Of a stretch of DNA of 64,000 nt, positions 9,477 to 18,845 are shown piece by piece. The position numbers were made by a program, and so were the translations under genes. The DNA is from Enterococcus sp. BWB1-3 (GTDB taxonomy: Bacteria > Bacillota > Bacilli > Lactobacillales > Enterococcaceae). How positions within the stretch are numbered: the first letter of the stretch is position 1; every line of letters starts with the position of its first letter. The notes under the pieces are model-generated. The model worked only from the letters and a program-made list of their open reading frames with translations, had not been told where the DNA came from and did no database searches. The DNA is taken from the NCBI RefSeq assembly GCF_016745275.1, contig NZ_JADOEP010000007.1, positions 89,312 to 153,311 of the forward strand, read 5' to 3'.

Positions 9477-11228
9477 GTGAAAGAAGTTATGATTACAATT
9501 AACGGTAAAACATGTACTGCTCCTGAAGGCTCCACGATTTTAGAAGCGGCACGCTATAACAGTGTTGATATTCCGACACTTTGCTACTTAAAAGAGATTA
9601 ATGAAATTGGTGCCTGTCGGATGTGTGTGGTTGAGGTTGAAGGAGCCAAAAACCTTGCGACATCTTGTGTTTATCCGATTCGTGAAGGAATGAAGATTGT
9701 CACCAATTCTGAAAAAGTCTTCCAGTCCCGAAAAATTAATCTGGAGCTGATTCTCTCCACACATGAACGTAAATGCTTGTCTTGCATCCGTAACGGAAAC
9801 TGTGAACTGCAGCGTTTATGTAAAGACTTTAATGTGGATGATGAAGATTACTATAACGGTGAAAATTATGAATATGATTTTGACGACAGTACGGTTCACA
9901 TGTATCGAAACAATAATAAGTGTATTCTTTGCAAGCGTTGTGTGGCAGCCTGCTCCAAACTTCAGGCAATCGGTGTAATCGGTTCGAATGAACGGGGCTT
10001 TAAAACACATATCGGCTGTGCATTTGAGCAGAATTTGGGGGAGGTTGCCTGTATTTCCTGCGGTCAGTGTATCGTTGTCTGCCCAACTGGAGCGATTGCT
10101 GAAAAAGATCAGACAAAAGAAGTCTGGGAAGCACTGGGAGATCCAGCCAAGCATGTCATTGTTCAGACTGCTCCTTCCATTCGGGTTACTTTGGGTGAAG
10201 CATTTAATATGCCGATTGGAACCAATGTTGAAGGAAAAATGGTTGCTGCGTTACGCCGAATTGGTTTCGATAAGGTTTTTGATACCAACGTAGCGGCAGA
10301 TTTCACCATTATGGAAGAAGCCGCTGAGTTTCTGAATCGAGTGGAAAATAATGGACCATTTCCATTGTTTACCTCCTGCTCGCCGGGATGGGTTAAATAC
10401 TGTGAGGCCTATCATCCGGAATTGATTCCAAATCTTTCCAGCTGTAAATCTCCTCAGCAGATGTTCGGAGCTTTGGTGAAGACTTGGTATGCGGAAAAAA
10501 TGAGAATTGATCCGAAAGATATTTTTGTTGTCGGAATTATGCCGTGTACGGCTAAAAAATTTGAAGTTACCCGAGAGGATGAAGCAGCAGCCGGCTATTC
10601 AGATGTCGATATTGCCCTGACAACCAGAGAATTGGCACGTATGATTGACAAGGCTGGGATTCGCTTTGCAGAATTGGAAGATGAAGGATTTGATAATCCT
10701 CTTGGGGAAGCAACAGGAGCCGGTTATATTTTTGGTACAACTGGCGGAGTAATGGAGGCAGCGCTCAGAACCGCTGTAGAAACCTTATCGGGAGAAGCGT
10801 TGCAGCAGCTTGATTTTGATGAAGTTCGCGGAATGGCTGGAATAAAAGAAGCGACTTATGAAGTCAACGGTGTTGAGATAAAAGTGGCTGTTGCTTCTGG
10901 CATCGGTAATGCCAAACGATTGATTAACAAGATTGAAAACAATGAAGCTTTTTATCACTTTGTTGAAATTATGGGTTGTCCCGGCGGTTGTATTAATGGC
11001 GGTGGTCAGCCTGTTCAACCAGCGGCTGTACGAAATTTTATTGATCTGAAGGCAAAACGTGCCGCAGCTCTTTACGATGAAGACTCTGCCATGAAATTGC
11101 GGAAATCCAATGACAGTCCTATTGTGCAGCATCTGTACAAAGAATTTTTGGAACATCCGGGTAGTGAAAAAGCGCATCATCTTTTGCATACTTCTTATTG
11201 TGACCGATCGGCTTTGCAGCATTCTTAA
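9477..11228 (+). CDS. hydA: [FeFe] hydrogenase catalytic subunit
   Basis: 583 residues, the size of the clostridial multi-cluster (M3-type) enzymes. An N-terminal plant-type [2Fe-2S] domain (CYLKEINEIGACRMC) is followed by the His/Cys3 [4Fe-4S] motif (HERKCLSCIRNGNC) and two [4Fe-4S] clusters (CILCKRCVAAC, CISCGQCIVVCP). The three H-cluster signatures are intact: TSCSPGW, MPCTAKKFE and MGCPGGCINGGGQP. The start is taken as GTG at 9477, with SD AGGAGG nine bases upstream. With HydB and HydC it forms a cytosolic trimer that uses NADH and reduced ferredoxin to make hydrogen, or the reverse. The maturases HydE, HydF and HydG are not in the window and must be elsewhere. Confidence 0.97.
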   Translation: MKEVMITINGKTCTAPEGSTILEAARYNSVDIPTLCYLKEINEIGACRMCVVEVEGAKNLATSCVYPIREGMKIVTNSEKVFQSRKINLELILSTHERKCLSCIRNGNCELQRLCKDFNVDDEDYYNGENYEYDFDDSTVHMYRNNNKCILCKRCVAACSKLQAIGVIGSNERGFKTHIGCAFEQNLGEVACISCGQCIVVCPTGAIAEKDQTKEVWEALGDPAKHVIVQTAPSIRVTLGEAFNMPIGTNVEGKMVAALRRIGFDKVFDTNVAADFTIMEEAAEFLNRVENNGPFPLFTSCSPGWVKYCEAYHPELIPNLSSCKSPQQMFGALVKTWYAEKMRIDPKDIFVVGIMPCTAKKFEVTREDEAAAGYSDVDIALTTRELARMIDKAGIRFAELEDEGFDNPLGEATGAGYIFGTTGGVMEAALRTAVETLSGEALQQLDFDEVRGMAGIKEATYEVNGVEIKVAVASGIGNAKRLINKIENNEAFYHFVEIMGCPGGCINGGGQPVQPAAVRNFIDLKAKRAAALYDEDSAMKLRKSNDSPIVQHLYKEFLEHPGSEKAHHLLHTSYCDRSALQHS

Positions 11229-11286
11229 AGTATTATTGGAAGTTAGGTACTTGTTACAACTTCAATGTACGAGTTAATCATAAAAA

Positions 11287-11333
11287 GGATGCAGGACAAC
11301 CAGCTAATTTGACTGCTGCCCTGCATCCACACG
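11287..11333 (-). terminator. Terminator between hydA and the minus-strand membrane gene
   Basis: GGATGCAGG pairs with CCTGCATCC (9-bp stem). On the minus strand the stem is followed by TTTTTA, so it ends the gene at 11340-11876. On the plus strand there is no T-tract, but it may still slow readthrough from hydA. Confidence 0.7.
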
Positions 11334-11339
11334 GATAAG

Positions 11340-11876
11340 TTAAATTTCTCTCTGAAGTGCCTTTGCCAGAAGAGGAAGTATGAAGAGTGCAAGTACACCG
11401 CCGATTAGTGCTGTGAACAGCTGTGGGAAAGAAAAGGCTGCTGAAACCACACTGGCATTTGGTTCAGGGATACCGAGAACAATTGGGACAACCAGCTTAA
11501 CTACTAAGCCATAAAGGACTAAAAATTTGGCTGTGGCTGCAATAACTGCAGAAATTGTAAATGCTGTCATCTGATTTGAAGAGCTTTTCCTTAAAAGATG
11601 CCAAAGAATAACGAGTGTTGCATTTCCAATTGCAATACAAAGAATAATCTGCCAGAATTTTGGTCCAATACCAAACATAAAAGCAAAGAATGGTGACATA
11701 AGTGCAATGGTTAAACCACTGGGCAAATCAACTAGAATAACGCTTACAATTAAGAGTAAATTAACGAGTGATCCGGTAAGCAGTGTACTCCCAAATCCGG
11801 AAGTAACGGCCTGTACGGCAATTAGCAATGCGAGCAGGACAGCAGTCTGAGTAATCCATAAAGTATTCTTGTTCAT
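11340..11876 (-). CDS. Small integral membrane protein, ECF transporter S-component-like
   Basis: 178 residues from the ATG at 11876, with about five or six hydrophobic helices and few charged residues, the build of an ECF-type vitamin/metabolite S component. The substrate cannot be told. A longer frame extends to 11987, but it would place the promoter and a perfect Rex-type operator inside the gene; starting at 11876 leaves them upstream. There is no SD before this ATG, consistent with a very short leader. It lies convergent to hydA and divergent from the flavodoxin. Family assignment is tentative. Confidence 0.6.
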   Translation of the reverse strand: MNKNTLWITQTAVLLALLIAVQAVTSGFGSTLLTGSLVNLLLIVSVILVDLPSGLTIALMSPFFAFMFGIGPKFWQIILCIAIGNATLVILWHLLRKSSSNQMTAFTISAVIAATAKFLVLYGLVVKLVVPIVLGIPEPNASVVSAAFSFPQLFTALIGGVLALFILPLLAKALQREI

Positions 11877-11886
11877 AATTAGTGAC

Positions 11887-11914
11887 GTTATACTGATTGT
11901 GACTAAATTCACAA
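11887..11914 (-). promoter_or_regulatory. Perfect Rex-type operator overlapping a minus-strand promoter
   Basis: TTGTGACTAAATTCACAA (11897-11914) fits TTGTGA-N6-TCACAA in all 12 fixed positions. On the minus strand TTGTGA serves as -35 and TATAAC (11887-11892) as -10 with a 16-bp spacer, so binding would block the promoter. The expected transcript start falls about 4 nt before the ATG at 11876. Confidence 0.7.
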
Positions 11915-12241
11915 AAAACGCCTGTTCACTTCCTTTCATTCTAAATGTGGAAATCTGTGTCAGTTTAAGGAAACACAGTATCAGCAATTCCTATAACTAA
12001 CATTTATTTTATGAAAGATCTTTACAGAGATTATTGTAACAGATTTTAATACATTTTTTAAAGAGAAATTTAATAGTTTGTGAATTTAAATTTATTTAAG
12101 TTATATCCTGTTATGATATATAGATATTTTAGGGTAAAAATAATTATATTTATCAGATTTTCAGTGAAAGAAGGAAACATTTATCATCGGTAACAATAAA
12201 AATTAACAATAAAGCATAAAAAATGAAAGGATGACAAATTT

Positions 12242-12691
12242 ATGACAGCAGCAAAAATTGTATACGCCAGTGCAACGGGGAACACAGAGGGAATCTCAGA
12301 AATTTTGGAGGCTGCCTTTGAAGATTTAGGAATTGAAGTAGAACGTATCGAAGCAGATGATGCGGATGAAGATTCATATGAAGATGCAGATATCTGTGTT
12401 TTAGCAACTTATACAGATGGGGATGGCGAGCGTCCATTTGACCTGGAAGATTTTTATGAAGAAATACAGGAACAGGATCTGACTGGAAAAGTGTTTGGTG
12501 TAGTTGGCAGCGGCGACAGCGAACTGTATCCGGATTATTTCTGTTTTGCTGCAGTTGACTTTGACGAAGCACTGGCTAAGACTGGGGCAACTCGAGGAGC
12601 GGAACTGGTTAAGATTGAAAATGATGCAGATGAAGAGGATGAAAAAGTGCTTAAAGCATTTGTAAAAGCCTTGGTGGACGCAAAGGGATAA
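12242..12691 (+). CDS. fld: Flavodoxin
   Basis: 149 residues, a short-chain flavodoxin. The FMN phosphate loop SATGNTEGI is at residues 10-18; the isoalloxazine-contacting segments ATYTDGDGERP and VVGSGDSELYPDYF are present, and the protein is strongly acidic. It can replace ferredoxin as electron carrier for NifJ and possibly the hydrogenase when iron is short. It heads the run flavodoxin-nfnA-nfnB-nifJ. AAAGGATG is the SD. No T-tract terminator is evident before nfnA, so co-transcription is likely. Confidence 0.93.
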   Translation: MTAAKIVYASATGNTEGISEILEAAFEDLGIEVERIEADDADEDSYEDADICVLATYTDGDGERPFDLEDFYEEIQEQDLTGKVFGVVGSGDSELYPDYFCFAAVDFDEALAKTGATRGAELVKIENDADEEDEKVLKAFVKALVDAKG

Positions 12692-12709
12692 AAGGATGTG
12701 TGAGTAATT

Positions 12710-13546
12710 TTGTTTAAAATAATAGAACGAAAAAAACTGGCACCGACTGAGTTTGATATTTTGGTTGATGCACCGCGGATTGCAAAGAAAGCTCGTCCAG
12801 GACAATTTGTGATACTGCGAATTGATGAAATGGGTGAGCGGATTCCACTGACAATCGTGGATACGAATGCTGAAAAAGGCTGGGTACGATTGATTTTTCA
12901 GGTGATTGGAAAATCAACCGCTCAACTGGCAACACTGTTGAAAGGGGACGAGCTGGCAGATTTAGTCGGACCATTGGGAAAACCAACGGAAATCGAAAAT
13001 TATGGCACAGTCCTTTTAGTTGGCGGTGGTGTAGGAATAGCGGCATTGTTTCCAATCGTCAAAGGGTTGAAAGAAGCCGGCAATCGTGTAATTACCATCT
13101 TAGGAGCAAAAAATTCAGAATTACTCATATTAAGGGACGAGTGCGAAGAATATTCCGACGAATTGATTCTAATGACTGACGATGGTTCTGTAGGACAAAA
13201 AGGTCTGGTGACTCAGGCAATGGCAGAAGTTTTTCAACGTGAAAAAGTAGCTTTTGCCTGGGCGATAGGTCCAAGTATTATGATGAAATTCTGTACAATA
13301 ACCGCTCAGAAGTATGATATACCTGTTTATGTTTCTTTGAACCCAATTATGATTGACGGAACGGGGATGTGCGGTGGCTGCAGAGTGACGATTTCAAATG
13401 AAATCAAGTTTGCCTGTGTGGATGGCCCGGAATTTCTGGGAGAAGCTGTTGACTGGGATGAATTTATTAATCGAATGAAGCAGTATAACTCGGAAGAGCA
13501 GCAGTCCAATGAAATGTATGAAAAGCAGGTGATACAAAATGGCTAA
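12710..13546 (+). CDS. nfnA: NfnA-type ferredoxin-NADP+ reductase subunit
   Basis: 278 residues of the dihydroorotate dehydrogenase electron-transfer/sulfide dehydrogenase beta family. An FAD domain (about residues 1-95, PGQFVILRIDEMGERIPLTI) precedes the NAD domain (VGGGVGIAALFPIVK) and a C-terminal [2Fe-2S] motif (DGTGMCGGCRV, FACVDGPEF). With NfnB it should couple NADH and reduced ferredoxin to NADP+ reduction. The start is TTG at 12710. The stop overlaps the nfnB start by 8 bp. PyrK is the alternative for this family, but no pyrD is adjacent and NfnB follows directly. Confidence 0.88.
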   Translation: MFKIIERKKLAPTEFDILVDAPRIAKKARPGQFVILRIDEMGERIPLTIVDTNAEKGWVRLIFQVIGKSTAQLATLLKGDELADLVGPLGKPTEIENYGTVLLVGGGVGIAALFPIVKGLKEAGNRVITILGAKNSELLILRDECEEYSDELILMTDDGSVGQKGLVTQAMAEVFQREKVAFAWAIGPSIMMKFCTITAQKYDIPVYVSLNPIMIDGTGMCGGCRVTISNEIKFACVDGPEFLGEAVDWDEFINRMKQYNSEEQQSNEMYEKQVIQNG

Positions 13547-14954
13547 GGTAAAAAGAAGTTATACTCAAACGCCAATGAAAGAGCAGGAAGCATCTGTTCG
13601 CTGCCATAACTTTGAAGAGGTTGCTTTAGGATATACACTTGAAGAAGGACAGCTTGAAGCCAGCCGATGTCTCCAGTGCAAGAATGCACCCTGCATTGAT
13701 AATTGTCCTGTAATGATTGATATACCGGGTTTTATCAAAGCGATTGAAGATGGGGATATGCCCAAAGCACAAGAAATATTAAGTAAATATACCAATCTAC
13801 CGGCAATCTGCGGACGTGTATGCCCTCAGGAAAAACAATGTGAAATGGTTTGCCGCTTGGGGCGCTCGAAAAAATTTGAATCGGTAGCTATCGGAAAACT
13901 TGAGCGATTGGTAGCGGACTGGGCGTTGGAGCAGCCTATTGAATATAAAGAAGCAGATGAGAAGAAAGGTCGTGTGGCTGTTATTGGCTCTGGACCTTCT
14001 GGGTTAACTGCAGCAGGTGATCTAGCGAAATTAGGCTATGAAGTGATTATTTATGAGGCACTGCATGCACCAGGAGGTGTTTTAACGTATGGTATTCCTG
14101 AATTTCGTTTGCCTAAAACGGTTGTCAATAAAGAGATCGAAAGAATCGTTGCACAAGGAGTCACAATAGAGACAAATGTGGTTGTCGGCAAAACAATTAC
14201 AATGGAAGAAATCATGGAAGAATTTGATGCCTGTTATTTATCTGTCGGCGCAGGAGCGCCGAATTTTATGGGAATACCAGGGACTTCGTTGAATGGCGTG
14301 TACTCTTCCAGCGAATATCTGACAAGAATTAATTTAATGCATGGTTATCAATTTCCTAAATATGATACACCTGTTCAAAAATCGAAAAACGTTGTAGTAA
14401 TTGGCGGTGGAAATGTTGCGATGGATGCCGCTCGTTCAGCAAAACGTCTGGGTGCTGAAAATGTATCCATCATCTATCGCCGTTCGTTGGAGGAGCTGCC
14501 GGCAAGAGTAGAGGAATACCATCATTCTGTGGAGGAAGGAATTCAATATCACTGGCTGACTAATCCGATTGAGTATATTGGAGATGAGTCGGGTACCTTG
14601 AAAGCTGTAAAATGTGTGAAAATGGAGCTGGGAGAAGCCGATGATTCAGGGCGGCGCCGTCCTGTAGTGATTCCCGGAAGCGAATTTATTATTGATGCAG
14701 ACACAGCGATTGAAGCAATTGGTCAGGGAGCCAATAAAGTGCTGCTGGATACTTTTCCTGAACTGGCAACAAATAAATGGGGCTATATTGATGCAGACAC
14801 CGAAACAGCAGCGACTTCGATTCCAGGAGTATATGCAGGCGGAGACATTGTTACAGGAGCAGCTACAGTAATCTTGGCGATGGGTGCAGGAAAAATCGCA
14901 GCAAAAGAAATTGATCAGTACATTCAAAAGGAACAACAGAAAATGCCGATTTAG
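13539..14954 (+). CDS. nfnB: NfnB-type NADPH-dependent oxidoreductase (glutamate synthase small-chain family)
   Basis: 471 residues. The N-terminal dicluster domain (CLQCKNAPCIDNCP and CGRVCPQEKQCE) holds two [4Fe-4S] clusters. FAD-binding VAVIGSGPSGLTAAGDLAK (about residue 147) and NADPH-binding VVVIGGGNVAMDAARSAKR (about 286) follow. The family was named gltA/gltD, but there is no large GltB/GltA subunit here and NfnA precedes it, so the electron-bifurcating NfnAB complex is the better reading. Overlap with nfnA implies coupled translation. Confidence 0.9.
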   Translation: MAKVKRSYTQTPMKEQEASVRCHNFEEVALGYTLEEGQLEASRCLQCKNAPCIDNCPVMIDIPGFIKAIEDGDMPKAQEILSKYTNLPAICGRVCPQEKQCEMVCRLGRSKKFESVAIGKLERLVADWALEQPIEYKEADEKKGRVAVIGSGPSGLTAAGDLAKLGYEVIIYEALHAPGGVLTYGIPEFRLPKTVVNKEIERIVAQGVTIETNVVVGKTITMEEIMEEFDACYLSVGAGAPNFMGIPGTSLNGVYSSSEYLTRINLMHGYQFPKYDTPVQKSKNVVVIGGGNVAMDAARSAKRLGAENVSIIYRRSLEELPARVEEYHHSVEEGIQYHWLTNPIEYIGDESGTLKAVKCVKMELGEADDSGRRRPVVIPGSEFIIDADTAIEAIGQGANKVLLDTFPELATNKWGYIDADTETAATSIPGVYAGGDIVTGAATVILAMGAGKIAAKEIDQYIQKEQQKMPI

Positions 14955-14977
14955 GTATTAATTGAGGTGGTAAAGTA

Positions 14978-17900
14978 ATGAGAAAAATGAAGACAATGGA
15001 TGGCAATACAGCAGCAGCCTATATTTCCTATGCTTTTACCGAAGTAGCCGGAATTTACCCGATTACACCAAGTTCTACCATGGCTGAGGTTGTAGACGAA
15101 TGGGCAGAAAATGGTTTAAAGAATATTTTTGGGGAAACAGTCAATTTGATTGAAATGCAATCTGAAGCCGGAGCAGCAGGAACGGTTCATGGTTCATTGA
15201 AAACGGGCGTTTTAACAACAACCTATACAGCTTCTCAGGGACTGCTTTTGATGATTCCAAATATGTTCAAAATCGCCGGTGAACTGCTTCCTACAGTATT
15301 TCATGTGGCAGCTCGAGCAGTTTCCACCAATGCGTTGAGTATTTTTGGCGATCACAGTGATGTGATGGCTGCACGGCAGACAGGCTTCTGTATGCTGGCA
15401 GAATCAAGTGTGCAGGAGGTCATGGACTTATCTGCTGTCGCACATTTAGCGAGTATTGAAGGCAGTTTGCCGTTTATGAACTTCTTTGATGGATTCCGTA
15501 CCAGCCATGAGCTGCAGAAAATTGAAGCACTTGATTATGATGAACTGAAGGAAATGGTAAATTGGGAAGCACTGGAGCGGTTTAGAAAAAGAGGCATGAA
15601 CCCGAATCATCCTACAGTATCGGGAACCGCACAAAATCCTGATATTCATTTCCAGCAAAGAGAAACAGTGAACAGTTATTATGATGAAATGCCGAAGATT
15701 GTACAAAAATACATGCAGAAAATTAATAATCTGCGCGGCACTAATTATGATTTAATGAACTATTATGGTGACCCGGAAGCAACTGAAGTTATTATTTCCA
15801 TGGGTTCTGCTTCACCAACGATCCAGCAAACAGTAGACTACCTGAACAGTCAGGGAAGAAAAGTTGGTCATATTGATGTTCACCTGTACCGTCCTTTTCC
15901 TGCAGAAAACTTGTTGGAAAAATTGCCGAAAAAAGTAGAACGTGTGGCAGTACTGGACCGGACAAAAGAACCTGGCTCAGATGGTGAACCGTTATTGCTG
16001 GATGTGCAAAGTGTTCTTTACCGTCATGAAAATCGTCCGATCATCATTGGCGGGCGTTACGGGATTGCTTCAAAAGATGTAACGCCAAATCATATTGTGT
16101 CTGTGTTTGATCATCTGCTGCTGCCAGTAAATGAATTGAAACAGCGCTTTACAATTGGGATTAATGATGATGTGACTTACCTATCTCTGCCAATGACTGA
16201 AATGCTGGATCTTACAAAAGATACGACTTTCCAGGCGAAATTCTGGGGCTTTGGTTCAGATGGGACAGTTGGGGCAAACAAACAGGCAATCAAGATTATC
16301 GGAAATAACACAGATAAATATGCTCAGGCTTATTTCGCCTATGATTCAAAAAAATCAGGTGGACTGACTGTTTCGCATTTACGTTTCGGTGACGATCCGA
16401 TTCTATCTACCTATAATGTGGAGTGTCCGGATTTTGTCGGTTGTCATAATGCAGCATATCTTCATAAGTATGATTTGGTTAAAGGGCTAAGAGATGGCGG
16501 AACCTTCCTGTTGAATACAGTATGGGATGTTGAACGAGTAAAAACTCATTTACCAAAATCGTTGAAACGCTACCTTGCAGAACATAGCATTAACTTTTAC
16601 ATTATCAATGCAATGGAAATTGCACAGCGTCTTGGCTTGGGACGGCGAATTAACACAGTGATGTCGGCTGCTTTCTTTGAAGTGACAGATATCATGGACC
16701 GCAGCACATTCCTGCCTTTTCTTAAAGATGAAGTAAAAGCAGCTTATGGGAAAAAATCAATGGCTATTGTTGAAAAAAACTGGGAAGCAATTGATGCAAC
16801 CTTTGCAGCCTTGACGAAAGTCGATTTACCTGAAGAATGGAAAACGCTGGAGAATCCAGTAGCTGCGGCAGAGATAAGTAATAAACCTGCCTACGTTCGA
16901 AATATTTTGGAACCCGTAAACCGTCAGGAAGGCAATCAGCTTTCTGTAAATGATTTGATTCAAAACGGTATGTTGGGCGGCGAAATGGCGATGGGAACTG
17001 CAGCCTATGAAAAACGTGGGATTGCATTAGAAGTGCCGGAATGGATTCCTGAAAATTGTACAATGTGTAATGAATGTGCTTTTATTTGTCCACATGCGGC
17101 TATCCGTCCGTTCCTTGCAGATGAAGCAGAGATGGAAGAAACACCGGAAGGCTTCATCACAAGGACAATGAAAGGACCGGATAATTTAGAATACCGTATC
17201 CAAGTTTCTCTGGAAGATTGTACAGGCTGTGGTCTTTGTGTGGAAATGTGTCCTGCCAAAGATAAAGCGCTGGTGATGAAATCATACGAAGAGCAAAAAG
17301 AACAGGCTCTGAACTGGGCATTTGCGATGACCTTGAGGCAAAAAGCAAATCCAATCAAAAAATTCTCAATCAAAGGTTCTCAATTTGAACAGCCGCTGAT
17401 TGAATTTTCGGGAGCTTGTGCAGGCTGTGGTGAAACACCATATGTTAAGCTGCTTACTCAGCTTTATGGGGATCGTATGATGATTGCTAATACTACCGGC
17501 TGTTCATCGATTTGGGGTGCGTCTGCCCCAGCTACACCTTATACTGTAAATGCAGAGGGCAAAGGACCTGCTTGGAGCAATTCATTGTTTGAAGATAATG
17601 CAGAATATGGGTTAGGTATGTATATTGCGAATGAAACCAAGCGTAAGCGTTTGGCTGTGCTGCTGCAAAAAGCAGTTGACAACGGCTACGGATCTGAAAC
17701 AACACAGGCACAAATGCAGGATTGGCTGGATCATGCAGCTGAAGGAGAAGGGACACAGCAGCGGGCTGCCAAACTGGCTCAGGCTCTTCGTGAAGATAGA
17801 GATGATCGAGTGAAAGAGATTTTGAATCATGAAGAAATGTTTGCAAAACCAAGTCAGTGGATGCTTGGCGGAGACGGCTGGGCATATGATATCGGCTACA

Positions 17901-18505
17901 GCGGAATCGACCATGTTCTGGCTACAGGAGCAGATGTAAATATCTTCGTAATGGATAATGAAGTTTATGCTAATACTGGCGGGCAGATGTCTAAAGCCAC
18001 TCCAACCTCAGCGATTGCAAAATTTGCTGCCGGCGGGAAAAAGACAAAGAAAAAAGATCTTGGTTTAATGGCAATGGCTTACCGGGATGTGTATGTAGCA
18101 TCAATTTCCATTGAAGCAAATCCGGCTCAGGCTTTGAAAGCAATAACAGAGGCAGAAAGCTATCCGGGACCATCTTTGATTATCGGCTATACTCCATGTA
18201 TCAATCATGGTCAGCGTGGTGGCATGAGTCAGTCTATTAAAGTTGCGAAAGATGCAGTTGAATCAGGATACTGGCCGCTTTATCGTCATGATCCTCGTCT
18301 AAGAGCAAAAGGCAAGGAGCCAATGCGTGTAGACTTTAAAAAAGCAGACTTCTCAAAAATGGAAGATTTCCTACGCAGTCAGGTACGTTTCTCAGCATTG
18401 CGTAATATAAAACAGGATGAAATTGAAGTGGAACAAATGCTTCATCAGACAGTTACGGACATGGAAGAACGCTCAGAAAGCTATACTCAGTTATTGAAGA
18501 AATAA
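14978..18505 (+). CDS. nifJ: Pyruvate:ferredoxin (flavodoxin) oxidoreductase
   Basis: 1175 residues, full length for the single-chain homodimeric enzyme. Domain order is pyrimidine-binding domain I (GIYPITPSSTMAE), transketolase C-terminal-like domain, gamma domain, ferredoxin domain (CTMCNECAFICP near residue 688 and CTGCGLCVEMCP near 748), and the C-terminal thiamine-diphosphate domain (CAGCGETPY, GGDGWAYDIG, DNEVYANTGGQ). It converts pyruvate and CoA to acetyl-CoA, CO2 and reduced ferredoxin or flavodoxin, feeding HydABC and NfnAB upstream. The SD GAGGTGG lies 8 bp before the ATG. Confidence 0.98.
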   Translation: MRKMKTMDGNTAAAYISYAFTEVAGIYPITPSSTMAEVVDEWAENGLKNIFGETVNLIEMQSEAGAAGTVHGSLKTGVLTTTYTASQGLLLMIPNMFKIAGELLPTVFHVAARAVSTNALSIFGDHSDVMAARQTGFCMLAESSVQEVMDLSAVAHLASIEGSLPFMNFFDGFRTSHELQKIEALDYDELKEMVNWEALERFRKRGMNPNHPTVSGTAQNPDIHFQQRETVNSYYDEMPKIVQKYMQKINNLRGTNYDLMNYYGDPEATEVIISMGSASPTIQQTVDYLNSQGRKVGHIDVHLYRPFPAENLLEKLPKKVERVAVLDRTKEPGSDGEPLLLDVQSVLYRHENRPIIIGGRYGIASKDVTPNHIVSVFDHLLLPVNELKQRFTIGINDDVTYLSLPMTEMLDLTKDTTFQAKFWGFGSDGTVGANKQAIKIIGNNTDKYAQAYFAYDSKKSGGLTVSHLRFGDDPILSTYNVECPDFVGCHNAAYLHKYDLVKGLRDGGTFLLNTVWDVERVKTHLPKSLKRYLAEHSINFYIINAMEIAQRLGLGRRINTVMSAAFFEVTDIMDRSTFLPFLKDEVKAAYGKKSMAIVEKNWEAIDATFAALTKVDLPEEWKTLENPVAAAEISNKPAYVRNILEPVNRQEGNQLSVNDLIQNGMLGGEMAMGTAAYEKRGIALEVPEWIPENCTMCNECAFICPHAAIRPFLADEAEMEETPEGFITRTMKGPDNLEYRIQVSLEDCTGCGLCVEMCPAKDKALVMKSYEEQKEQALNWAFAMTLRQKANPIKKFSIKGSQFEQPLIEFSGACAGCGETPYVKLLTQLYGDRMMIANTTGCSSIWGASAPATPYTVNAEGKGPAWSNSLFEDNAEYGLGMYIANETKRKRLAVLLQKAVDNGYGSETTQAQMQDWLDHAAEGEGTQQRAAKLAQALREDRDDRVKEILNHEEMFAKPSQWMLGGDGWAYDIGYSGIDHVLATGADVNIFVMDNEVYANTGGQMSKATPTSAIAKFAAGGKKTKKKDLGLMAMAYRDVYVASISIEANPAQALKAITEAESYPGPSLIIGYTPCINHGQRGGMSQSIKVAKDAVESGYWPLYRHDPRLRAKGKEPMRVDFKKADFSKMEDFLRSQVRFSALRNIKQDEIEVEQMLHQTVTDMEERSESYTQLLKK

Positions 18506-18589
18506 GAATTGGAGATATTGATTAAAAAGAAATACTTACAATCCTATTTGAAGTTCTTCAACAGTAAGGAAAATGATAAGTAGTAAATG

Positions 18590-18645
18590 GTCTGTCGATC
18601 TCCGATAGCGCGTAAATACAGGGAGATCGACAGACTTTTCTTTGA
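18590..18645 (+). terminator. Terminator after nifJ, also the conserved CRISPR-upstream hairpin
   Basis: GTCTGTCGATCTCC pairs perfectly over 14 bp with GGAGATCGACAGAC and is followed by TTTTCTTT. It ends the nifJ transcript. The same CTGTCGA/TCGACAG hairpin stands upstream of arrays 1 and 3, and its 3' arm sequence GAGATCGACAGA recurs within the leader. Confidence 0.85.
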
Positions 18646-18734
18646 AATAGAATGTTTTGAATAGAAAACGCTGATTTTCCGGAGTTTAAGGGTCAGAAAT
18701 TTAATTATGGAAAAAGAAATATCTTTTCAGCAAA

Positions 18735-18845
18735 TTGACTTTTGTAATATATGTAGTTTAAAATGTAAGGATAGAATGATTCAGAAAAAGAGATCGACAG
18801 AATAGCCGCTAGAAACCCTTATTTAGCAAGAGGTGAAATCGGGTG
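18735..18845 (+). promoter_or_regulatory. CRISPR leader 2 with promoter
   Basis: TTGACT (18735-18740), 18-bp spacer and TAAAAT (18759-18764), followed by GAGATCGACAGAATAG, then CCCTTATTTAGCAAGAGG just before the first repeat. It aligns with the leaders of arrays 1 and 3 in elements and spacing. Confidence 0.75.

Noticed and set aside
12078..12101. TTGTGA upstream of flavodoxin as a further Rex site.
   Set aside because: Only the left half-site fits; the right half is ATTTAT-like instead of TCACAA.
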